Shown in pieces: positions 30,086 to 38,001 of a stretch of DNA of 50,046 nt. The notes beneath the pieces were generated by a model. It was not told the origin of the DNA and ran no database searches. It was given only the letters and a program-made list of their open reading frames with translations. This DNA is from Nitrospira sp. SB0677_bin_15 (GTDB lineage Bacteria > Nitrospirota > Nitrospiria > Nitrospirales > UBA8639), in assembly GCA_009842645.1 (NCBI GenBank), contig VYFB01000060.1:13575-63620 (forward strand), written 5' to 3'. Made by a program: the position numbers and the translations under genes. Each line of letters opens with the position of its first letter. Positions within the stretch are counted from its first letter, which is position 1.

Positions 30086-32887
30086 CTATTTGCTCTTTCC
30101 CTTCCGTCGTTTTGGTTTCGTCTTCATCGCGGCCTTCAGGGGTGCGCTCATTTTTTCGTAGAGCATGAAGAGGTGCTCTGCCCGCTCGCGTTCGGATGCG
30201 AATCCGCCACGGCGATAGAGTTTGTCCACGGCGCGGTCGAGGGTTTGGTGGGCCTTGCGGAGATCAGGTGGCATGAGGTCGGGGTCGTAGAGGTCTGCCA
30301 GCGTGGCGTCAGGATGGACGGCGCGGGCATCGAGGATGGCCTGTACGAGCGGGTCCAGTTTTGACAAGTCCGGCTTCTCAGGTGGCATCGGGAAGGTGTT
30401 GTAGACGAGGCCAATGGAATAGCGATAATCGCTTTTCAGACGACCGCCGACGTGGCGTAGCCAAGCCATGTGCATGGCAGATGTGAGCAGCGCAAAATCG
30501 GCGAGGGTGGCGTTTTGCAGCACAAAAACGAGATCGCTCGGAATTGTTGGCGGCTCTAGCCAGCCAGTAGGCACATACTCACGCCGTTCCGAACTCACTT
30601 TGGGAATGACCAGAAACGGCGCGGTAGGAACAACGTTCACATGATAGAGTGTAGGCGTTTCCGACAACTTTTGCGTGGGTTTGCTATTGCTGGCTTGTCG
30701 ATAGGCGCGAACAGCCGCAATACGCTCTCGCACACGTGGAAGCCGCGCTAGTACTCTCGGTTCAGCTTCGTGTAAAGCGAGAATCCAGCGTTCACCGCCT
30801 TGCAGGTATTCACGCGCACCAACGAAGGGATGCAAAAAGGCCACGGCCTCTGCCTCTGTTTCCAGCAAAGCCGCTCGTTCTTCTCCATCGAATATGTAAT
30901 GACCACCATCAATGGGTTTGGAACCGATTATCAGCGTTCCCATCCCGTTAATCGGCTTGCTTTCCTCTCCTACCGTCAGATGCGTGTCGGTAAGTCCGCC
31001 GGCGTCGAACAGATAAGGCGATAGCGTAGCGTGCCGGGTTTCTTCCGGTTCGCCGTTGATGTCGGGATAGCTAAACAGGCGTTTGTCCGTCCGCTGGCGA
31101 TCCCTGACGTCGAGCCCGATAATGACGACGTGCACGTGGGCCTTGCCGCGTGCGTCCGAGCCCCAGGCGAAGGTACGGTGCGCGAAGGCGATCTCCAAGC
31201 CGCAACGCTCGAAGAGGAGCGGCCAGAGTTGCGCCACCTGCTCGCCTTGGGTGATCGAGTTAGTGGCGACGAAGCCGATCCGCGCCGTTCCTTTTTGAAC
31301 GTATTGTCCGGCCTCGATGAACCAGGCGGTCACATAGTCGAGTGTTCCGCCGTTCTTGCCCAAGGCGGCGATACGGCGTACTTGGGCGCGCTGCTCTTCG
31401 CTTTGGAACTTCGCTCCGGCGAACGGCGGATTGCTGAACACGACGGAGCAGTCTTCCGGCGGCAGCACGTCCGCCCAATCCGTTTCCAGTGCATCAGCGT
31501 TTACGATATGGGGCGCATCTTCAAGCGGAATGCGGACGTGGCTCTGCCCGAACTCCAGGCTCAACCGGTTGTTCATGATATGGTCCATCATCCACAGGGC
31601 CGTCTCGGCGATGCGTGCCGGGAACTCGCCGATCTCGATGCCGTAAAACTGATCGACGTTGATCCGTGAGAGGTCGGCGGTATCCAGTACTCGTTGCGTT
31701 TCATCGGTCTTGTCGCGGTGCAATTCCCGGATCAGTTCGATTTCCAATTCGCGCAATTCCCGGTAGGCGATGATCAGAAAGTTGCCGCACCCGCAGGCCG
31801 GATCGAAGAACTTCATTTCACCCAGTCGCTTGTGAAAGGCTTCCAATTCGGCACGGCGGCGATGATCTTTCCGCCTTTTGAGACGCTGAAATTCCGCTCT
31901 CAGATCATCGAGGAACAGCGGTTCGATCACCTTGAGGATGTTTTTCTCGGTGGTGTAATGGGCGCCCTGGGCTCGGCGTTCGGCGGGTTCCAGCACAGAC
32001 TGAAAGAGCGCACCGAAGATGGCAGGCGAAATTGCCGTCCAGTCGAAACGACACGCATCGAGCAGTACCGCCCGCATGTCCGCGTCGAAATCGGGAATCC
32101 TCAACTGGGCCGCGAACAGATTACCGTTGACATAGGGAAAGCGGGCAAGGTCTTCATCGAGCTTGGTTTGGCGCAGGTCTATGTGCGTATTCAGGACTTG
32201 AAACAGTCGCGCAAGCCAGCCGCCGAGGTCGGAGCCATCTTCCCTCGTCCGGGTCTCCAACAAATCCAGAAAGATGTCGCGCGGCTCGAAGATGCCGGTG
32301 TCATCGGCGAACAGGCAGAACACCGTCCGAACCAGGAACACTTCCAGATCATGGCCGTCGTACCCGGATGCCTTGAGCGCGTCGTGCAGTCGTCCCACCA
32401 ACTCCGAGGCTTTGACGTTGACCGGGTCCTGATCGCGGAAGGTGCGGCGTTGTACGCCAAGAATGAAGCCGAACTTTTCGACGTGAGCCGGCAGGTCTGC
32501 CAGCGTGAACGTAGTCTGTTCACGTTCATCAAGGTCGTGAAGCTCGAAGTTCTGAAAATCGCTGACCAGGATGTAGCGCGGCCGGTCCTTCTCGGGTAGG
32601 ACGTCGAAGTACTCCCCTGCTTGTCCATAGGCTTTTGCCAAGTCACGGCCGGCACTCTTTTGTTCAACAAGCAGGACGCCCGGCCAGAACAGGTCGATGA
32701 ACCCGGACTGATTGTCCAGCTTGCGCACGTGTTGCTCGTACCGTGCGACTGAGCGGCGCTTGACATCGAAAATGCTGAAGAATTCGTTGTAGAAACTCTG
32801 CGTCTCGCCTTTTTCGTAGGCTGCGTCCTGCCATTCACGGGCAAATTCAGCAGCACGGGCACGAATTTCGTTCCAGGACAGGCGCAT
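30086..32887 (-). CDS. MmeI-like type IIL single-polypeptide restriction-modification enzyme (nuclease-methyltransferase-TRD)
   Basis: Nuclease-like DLFWPGVLLVEQKSAGRDL; SAM motif FFDPACGCGNFLIIAYRELR; catalytic NPPF; C-terminal TRD-like region; 933 aa. Confidence 0.85.
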   Translation of the reverse strand: MRLSWNEIRARAAEFAREWQDAAYEKGETQSFYNEFFSIFDVKRRSVARYEQHVRKLDNQSGFIDLFWPGVLLVEQKSAGRDLAKAYGQAGEYFDVLPEKDRPRYILVSDFQNFELHDLDEREQTTFTLADLPAHVEKFGFILGVQRRTFRDQDPVNVKASELVGRLHDALKASGYDGHDLEVFLVRTVFCLFADDTGIFEPRDIFLDLLETRTREDGSDLGGWLARLFQVLNTHIDLRQTKLDEDLARFPYVNGNLFAAQLRIPDFDADMRAVLLDACRFDWTAISPAIFGALFQSVLEPAERRAQGAHYTTEKNILKVIEPLFLDDLRAEFQRLKRRKDHRRRAELEAFHKRLGEMKFFDPACGCGNFLIIAYRELRELEIELIRELHRDKTDETQRVLDTADLSRINVDQFYGIEIGEFPARIAETALWMMDHIMNNRLSLEFGQSHVRIPLEDAPHIVNADALETDWADVLPPEDCSVVFSNPPFAGAKFQSEEQRAQVRRIAALGKNGGTLDYVTAWFIEAGQYVQKGTARIGFVATNSITQGEQVAQLWPLLFERCGLEIAFAHRTFAWGSDARGKAHVHVVIIGLDVRDRQRTDKRLFSYPDINGEPEETRHATLSPYLFDAGGLTDTHLTVGEESKPINGMGTLIIGSKPIDGGHYIFDGEERAALLETEAEAVAFLHPFVGAREYLQGGERWILALHEAEPRVLARLPRVRERIAAVRAYRQASNSKPTQKLSETPTLYHVNVVPTAPFLVIPKVSSERREYVPTGWLEPPTIPSDLVFVLQNATLADFALLTSAMHMAWLRHVGGRLKSDYRYSIGLVYNTFPMPPEKPDLSKLDPLVQAILDARAVHPDATLADLYDPDLMPPDLRKAHQTLDRAVDKLYRRGGFASERERAEHLFMLYEKMSAPLKAAMKTKPKRRKGKSK

Positions 32888-33080
32888 GGAGATTACAAGG
32901 CTTCGGGTTGAGAGAGGTTTCGTCGATCAGCCTGACCGCGCGGCCTTATCGTGTGCGTAGAGTGTTTATTTACGAAGTTATCCGCGGCAGATCCGGCAGG
33001 ATCTGTCGCTTCAGATCATGTAACGTCACCATAGTCAACCTTCCGGTATCCGTCAATTATGATGAAGGCTTCTTCTTTTT

Positions 33081-33118
33081 CCCCTCACCCCAGCCCTCTC
33101 CCACAATGGGGCGAGGGA
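33081..33118. repeat. REP-like palindromic repeat
   Basis: CCCCTCACCCCAGCCCTCTCCCACAATGGGGCGAGGG. Confidence 0.85.
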
Positions 33119-33276
33119 GAAAAGACACTGGATCCGTCCCCGACATTCTTAATCGGGGATCAAGTCGGGGATGACGGAAAAAGAAAAAACGCACCTCCTC
33201 TCTTTCGTCCCGCCTGCCCTTTCATGTTGTTCTTTCCGTCTTGTTCCTGATGGGATGAGTGCGCTATGTTGCCGGG

Positions 33277-33771
33277 ATGACCAAACCTCTCGTGTATATT
33301 GAAACGACGATTCCCAGCTTCTATTACGAGAAACGCACCGACCCCGGCATTGTGGCGCGTCAGGAATGGACTCAGCAGTGGTGGGATACTGCGCCAGAGC
33401 GCTTTGAACGGGTCACTAGCCCGGCCGTATTAGACGAACTCGCCGGCGGTGTACCCGAACGTAGCGCAGAACGACTGGATCTCGTTCGTGATCTGCCACT
33501 CCTCTCCGTCGAGTTGGCCATTATCGAGATTGTCCAAGGGTATATCCGGCACAAACTGATGCCGGCTGATCCTGCTGGTGATGCGCTGCACTTGGCGCTT
33601 GCCTCTTATCACAAGTGCGACTTTCTGGTAGCCTGGAATTGTCGGCACCTTGCCAACGCCAATAAGTTCGGACACATCCGCCGGGTGAATGCCATGCTAG
33701 GTCTTTTTGTGCCAGCATTGGTGACTCCCCTGGAACTCCTTGGAGGGAGCGATGAAACAGAACCTGAGTGA
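33277..33771 (+). CDS. PIN-domain (VapC-like) toxin
   Basis: VYIETTIPSFYYEKR...SPAVLDELAGG...DALHLALASYHKCDFLVAWNCRHLANANK (PIN acidic residues). Confidence 0.8.
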   Translation: MTKPLVYIETTIPSFYYEKRTDPGIVARQEWTQQWWDTAPERFERVTSPAVLDELAGGVPERSAERLDLVRDLPLLSVELAIIEIVQGYIRHKLMPADPAGDALHLALASYHKCDFLVAWNCRHLANANKFGHIRRVNAMLGLFVPALVTPLELLGGSDETEPE

Positions 33772-33940
33772 TCCGGTCATCGACGAAATCAGGGAAATAC
33801 GGCACCGCATCTCGGCACGTTTTGATCATGATCCCGTACAACTGGTGACCTTTTATATGGAGATGCAGAAGCAGTACCAGGATCGACTGATTGACCCCGC
33901 AAAGAGTGCTGGGTGCAAGGATCAACCGGCCACCTTGTAA
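33752..33940 (+). CDS. Putative antitoxin partner of the PIN protein (toxin-first order)
   Basis: MKQNLSDPVIDEIREIRHRISARFDHDPVQLVTFYMEMQKQYQDRLI; overlaps the PIN ORF. Confidence 0.65.
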   Translation: MKQNLSDPVIDEIREIRHRISARFDHDPVQLVTFYMEMQKQYQDRLIDPAKSAGCKDQPATL

Positions 33941-34216
33941 ATTCTCACGGGTTTCTTGCCAATTTTCACCTTTGGCTTTTCTTCCAATAATTGTTCGGTT
34001 TCCTGAGCAAAACTGTCGGGACTGGATCCCCGATCAGGTCGGGGATGACGGAAGAGGAAAAACAAAAGAAGAGGTAGATTTTTTCAGATCCTTGATGACT
34101 TTTTGCCCCGCTTTAATTTTCATATGACGTTCCTCTACAGGCAAAGTTTCCAGGTGCTTCACCATAATATCTGCCATTTCTCGTGCGATTTCTCTATTCG
34201 ATAACTTACGCTTCAT
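33922..34216 (-). pseudogene. Degenerate small gene, right copy (paralogue of 29656..30009)
   Basis: MKRKLSNREIAREMADIMVKHLETLPVEERHMKIKAGQKVIKDLKKSTSS... interrupted at a GGATCCCCGATCAGGTCGGGGATGACGG repeat; the C-terminus FAQETEQLLEEKPKVKIGKKPVRIYKVAG* persists in another frame. Confidence 0.7.
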
Positions 34217-34226
34217 GGGTGCCAAT

Positions 34227-34475
34227 CTAGTTCCTGAGCGAGCCTTCTACCGCCCGTCGAATAAATTTTTGGTACGAAATGCCTTCCTGCGCCGCTCGTT
34301 GGCGAACAGCGTTCAATAACGGTTCGGAAAACCGCAGATTGACTTGCTTGGTTTTGGGCAACAGTTCGAATGTGACGGAGGTAAATTGTTTCAAGTTCAG
34401 GTAATCTGTCAAATCCCGGTTCAGAAACTGTTCGGCTTCCTGATCGGTCTTAAATCTTGGCACTTTCTTCTTCAT
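34227..34475 (-). CDS. brnA: BrnA/CopG-family antitoxin
   Basis: MKKKVPRFKTDQEAEQFLNRDLTDYLNLKQFTSVTFELLPKTKQVNLRFSEPLLNAVRQRAAQEGISYQKFIRRAVEGSL (C-terminal RHH), downstream of brnT. Confidence 0.75.
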   Translation of the reverse strand: MKKKVPRFKTDQEAEQFLNRDLTDYLNLKQFTSVTFELLPKTKQVNLRFSEPLLNAVRQRAAQEGISYQKFIRRAVEGSLRN

Positions 34476-34758
34476 ATTTCCGGGCCTCCTTCTCATGCAT
34501 GTACCGAGCACTGATCGGACGGAGCCGCACGGTGTCGTCGACTTTTCTGATGGTGAAGACTACCAGCATCGGCTTTCCCGTTTGCGCCCGGCCGATAGCC
34601 AGATAGCGATCCTCTTGTTGGGCATGCAACACATCAGGCGCAACCAACAGGTTCTCTTGCTACAAGAAGTGTTCGATCTGTTTCGGGCTGAGCCCGTGTT
34701 TTTGGCAATGCCTCCGATTCCCCTCATCCCATTCAAAGCCGGAGAACGCTAGTTTCAT
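34450..34758 (-). pseudogene. brnT: BrnT-family toxin with internal amber stop
   Basis: MKLAFSGFEWDEGNRRHCQKHGLSPKQIEHFL*QENLLVAPDVLHAQQEDRYLAIGRAQTGKPMLVVFTIRKVDDTVRLRPISARYMHEKEARKYEEESAKI; in-frame TAG at 34660..34662. Confidence 0.8.
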
Positions 34759-35032
34759 TATAGGAAAAGTATATATATTTTTATATACAAATAGCTACCG
34801 AAAAATGTCTGTTCTGAGGAAAATAGAAAGAAGACAATAAAGTTAAAAAAGACCCTGGATCCCCGACCTAGTCGGGGATTGTAAATGTTCACTAATTCGT
34901 TGACAGAAAGAGAAACTCAGACTCCTCACGAAGCCTCTCTCTTCGCCGAGGACAAGCCAAGCTCGAATGCCATGTTGAGAGAGGATCAGGCGTTAAAAAG
35001 ATTAAAAAACTGACAAATGATTTGCTAATTGT

Positions 35033-35067
35033 CATGATAATCATTAATTTATATAATTATTATCATG
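35033..35067. promoter_or_regulatory. AT-rich inverted repeat ending on the start codon of the DUF4143 ATPase
   Basis: CATGATAAT-N17-ATTATCATG; the last three bases (35065..35067) are the ATG start. Confidence 0.5.
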
Positions 35068-36246
35068 TCTATTCCTACCCCAAGCATTGCACGATATTTG
35101 GATGTCAAGAAACTTCTGCAGCAGAAGTCCTGTTTTCTGTTCAGTCCACGGCAGACGGGGAAATCCACGTTGATCCGCCAGCAGCTCTCCGATGTCCGTA
35201 CGTATAACCTGCTTGATCAGACGCTCTTCCTCCGTCTCTCCAGAAATCCGGCTTTGATCCGAGAAGCATTCACCCCGGATACGCGACTCATCGTAATCGA
35301 CGAAATTCAAAAGATGCCGGCGCTGTTGAACGAAGTCCAACTCATGATCGAAGAGTACGGCATTCGCTTCTTTCTGACCGGATCAAGCGCGCGCACGTTG
35401 CGCCGCAAGGGCGTCAATTTACTCGGCGGCCGGGCGCGCTCCCGCGTGCTGCATCCATTTGTACGTGCCGAACTCGGCGAGCACTTTCGTTTGGAAAGGG
35501 CACTGGAATTTGGCTTGTTGCCGTCGATTTATTTTTCCGACGCACCGGAAGAAGATCTGGCCGCCTACTCGGGAGATTATCTCAAGGAAGAAGTTGCAGC
35601 AGAAGCCCTAGTCCGTAATATCGGCGCATTCAGCCGGTTCCTTGAAGTGGTGGCGCTGTCACATGGGCAGATGATCAATTTTTCGCAGGTTGCGAGCGAT
35701 GCCCAAGTCCCGGTCTCCACAGTGCGAGAATATTACGGTATTCTTCGAGACACGTTCATTGCTCACGAAGTCCCCGCCTATACCGAAACCCGCAAACGCA
35801 AGGCGATCTCGACTTCCAAGTATTATTTGTTTGATGTCGGTTTGGCGCGGCACTTGCAAGGGCGTCGTGGTCTGGCCTTGGGCACAGTCGAGTACGGCGA
35901 GGCATTCGAGACTTTTGTGTTACAAGAGATCAAAGCATTCTGCGATTACCACCTGCTCGGCTCGCCAAGGTACTGGCGTTCCAAGTCCCAATTTGAAGTG
36001 GATTTTGTTCTCGGCACACTCGCCATCGAAGTAAAGGCCAAGAAAGCCATATCACGCCGGGACCTGAAAGGATTACTGGCACTTCGGGAAGAAGCCTTGA
36101 TGACACATTATGTCCTGGTGTCCATGGAACCAACGACTCGTCAAGTGGATGGCATGACCATTCTGCCCTGGCAGGAGTTCCTTGATCGACTGTGGGACGG
36201 CGAATGGATGCCCAACATGGAGCCTCCGTCGCTTTCTGCAAAGTAA
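35065..36246 (+). CDS. AAA-family ATPase with DUF4143 domain
   Basis: Walker A SPRQTGKSTLIRQ; Walker B RLIVIDEIQKMPALLNEVQLMIEE; C-terminal DUF4143-like FEVDFVLGTLAIEVKAKK. Confidence 0.9.
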   Translation: MSIPTPSIARYLDVKKLLQQKSCFLFSPRQTGKSTLIRQQLSDVRTYNLLDQTLFLRLSRNPALIREAFTPDTRLIVIDEIQKMPALLNEVQLMIEEYGIRFFLTGSSARTLRRKGVNLLGGRARSRVLHPFVRAELGEHFRLERALEFGLLPSIYFSDAPEEDLAAYSGDYLKEEVAAEALVRNIGAFSRFLEVVALSHGQMINFSQVASDAQVPVSTVREYYGILRDTFIAHEVPAYTETRKRKAISTSKYYLFDVGLARHLQGRRGLALGTVEYGEAFETFVLQEIKAFCDYHLLGSPRYWRSKSQFEVDFVLGTLAIEVKAKKAISRRDLKGLLALREEALMTHYVLVSMEPTTRQVDGMTILPWQEFLDRLWDGEWMPNMEPPSLSAK

Positions 36247-36308
36247 CGTCATTTTTGTAGTCGGGGATGACGGAGAAAAAAGATTCTGGCATTTCTGGCG
36301 ACCTAACG

Positions 36309-36728
36309 TCACCGCGTCTTCCACGGATTGACCACCTGTACCTCTAAGACGTCGAAATCTCTGACGTTGCGGGTCGCTATGGCGAGGTCATGGGTTTTCG
36401 CGGTTCCCGCGATCAGCGCATCGCCCAAGTCCAGCGTGCGTCCGAACCGGTGTGCTTGCGCCCGAAACAGGGCTGCCCATTCCGCCCCTATTGTCTCCAA
36501 AGGCAGGATGCGGTCTTCGTATTCAGCAATAACCCCCCGCAGACTATCCTGCAGACCGGATCGTCGTTGTCCTTGCGCCATATGCTGCAAGCCATATTCC
36601 AACTCGTGTATGACAATTGACGACAGCCATAGGTCGTCGTGTTCGGCGAGAAACGTGACGACTCGTGTGTGCGGAGTGCTTCGTATGACCTCTGAGATGA
36701 TGTTCGTATCCAGAAGATAGCCGTTCAT
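36309..36728 (-). CDS. vapC: VapC-family PIN-domain toxin
   Basis: YLLDTNIISEVIRSTPH...SSIVIHELEYGLQ...LDLGDALIAGTAKTHDLAIATRNVRDFD. Confidence 0.93.
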   Translation of the reverse strand: MNGYLLDTNIISEVIRSTPHTRVVTFLAEHDDLWLSSIVIHELEYGLQHMAQGQRRSGLQDSLRGVIAEYEDRILPLETIGAEWAALFRAQAHRFGRTLDLGDALIAGTAKTHDLAIATRNVRDFDVLEVQVVNPWKTR

Positions 36729-37006
36729 GCTCTTTCTTCATCGATGAACGGGATTTTCCGATCAGAACGGCGGCTCGGGATTTCAAGCTCTATCCCACGC
36801 GGCATGTTCTCAACCAGCCACTGGCCCAACGGCTTGCGTGGCGGCGTTTTTGCGTCCCAGGTAGCGGCGGGTACAACGACGAATGACCGGCGGGTGCCGA
36901 TACGCTGGGGCCCTTCCTCTTCGGCAAGACGTAGAATTTCGGACAGTCGCGCCTTAGCTTCGGCCACGGTCCAAATCCGGTTGAGTTTGGCATGTTTGGT
37001 AGTCAT
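36725..37006 (-). CDS. Phd/YefM-like antitoxin
   Basis: WTVAEAKARLSEILRLAEEEGPQRIGTRRSFVVVPAATWDA; overlaps vapC start. The ORF track extends to 37063. Confidence 0.88.
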   Translation of the reverse strand: MTTKHAKLNRIWTVAEAKARLSEILRLAEEEGPQRIGTRRSFVVVPAATWDAKTPPRKPLGQWLVENMPRGIELEIPSRRSDRKIPFIDEERA

Positions 37007-37087
37007 AGGCCCTCCAATCAACATTTTATAGTCCAATATAGACCATGTTCGAGGTTGAATCAAGAAGTCTCAATCCGTCCAAGCAAG

Positions 37088-37174
37088 GTAGGTCGGGTTA
37101 GCCAAAGGCGTAACCCGACACCCGCACTGCGGGCGAAACTCCTTGTCGGATTACGCTCCGCTAATCCGACCTAC
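37088..37174. repeat. Composite palindromic repeat GTAGGTCGGGTTAGC...GCTAATCCGACCTAC
   Basis: Same architecture as 6127..6201; overlaps the 3' end of the 37161 vapC. Confidence 0.85.
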
Positions 37175-37571
37175 CCTGTCCGACAAGCTCAACGGTCGCC
37201 CGGTGACCGGATGTGGTGGCCAATCTGGTGTCACAGGTGATCAATCGGGCCGCAAGGGACTCCGTCAGAGCCAGATACGCGGCATCATAGGCGGTGACAT
37301 TATGACGTAGCGCCCAAATGCGTGGAAGAAAGAGGTCATGCGGGTAACGAAAAATCGGAAAATCGGCCAAGTCAGTCAGGGCTTGCTTCCCGCGTTGCGG
37401 TGTCAGTTCACCACTCAAGACGTACCGGCGCAGGACTTGCGCGATCTCCAGATCCAGTAAATGAGGCGCATGCAGAGACTCTCCGCCGTCAAACAGGCGC
37501 TGCTGAATATCCAACGCGGCAGTCGTTCCCAAAAGAACCTCAAGGACCGCCGAAGCATCCGTCACAATCAC
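37161..37571 (-). CDS. vapC: VapC-family PIN-domain toxin
   Basis: IVTDASAVLEVLLG...HAPHLLDLEIAQVLRRYV...NVTAYDAAYLALTESLAARLITCDTRLA. Confidence 0.93.
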   Translation of the reverse strand: MIVTDASAVLEVLLGTTAALDIQQRLFDGGESLHAPHLLDLEIAQVLRRYVLSGELTPQRGKQALTDLADFPIFRYPHDLFLPRIWALRHNVTAYDAAYLALTESLAARLITCDTRLATTSGHRATVELVGQGRSD

Positions 37572-37798
37572 CGGCTATCGCGTTCTTCCCGGATCAATTG
37601 AGCCGGTGGGAGGGTTGGATGGACCCGTGTTCGAGTCTGGAGCCGCCGGCGTAACTCTTCGACTGTTGGATGCTCGGCAAGGCGTTGAATTTCCGCAATC
37701 AGGTAATCCGACAGAGACATACCGGCCATGGCAGCCCTGGACTTGAGGACCTTATGAAGGTCATCGGAGACGTTCCGCAACTGAATCATTTTTGGCAT
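37568..37798 (-). CDS. FitA/VapB-like ribbon-helix-helix antitoxin
   Basis: MIQLRNVSDDLHKVLKSRAAMAGMSLSDYLIAEIQRLAEHPT. Confidence 0.9.
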   Translation of the reverse strand: MPKMIQLRNVSDDLHKVLKSRAAMAGMSLSDYLIAEIQRLAEHPTVEELRRRLQTRTRVHPTLPPAQLIREERDSR

Positions 37799-38001
37799 GC
37801 TATTAAGATATTTGCATGTTATTCACATGTCAAGTCGATCATTTTATTCTCAGAGCCAAGGACAATTTTCTCTCAGGAGGAAAGGGCGAAAGCAAAACCC
37901 AAAAGCCTGGATCCCCGATTACTAATGTCGAGGATGACGGAAAAGACTGCTGGATTATTCGTGTCTTGTTCCTTAAACGGTGAGTGCGGTATGTTGCCGT
38001 G

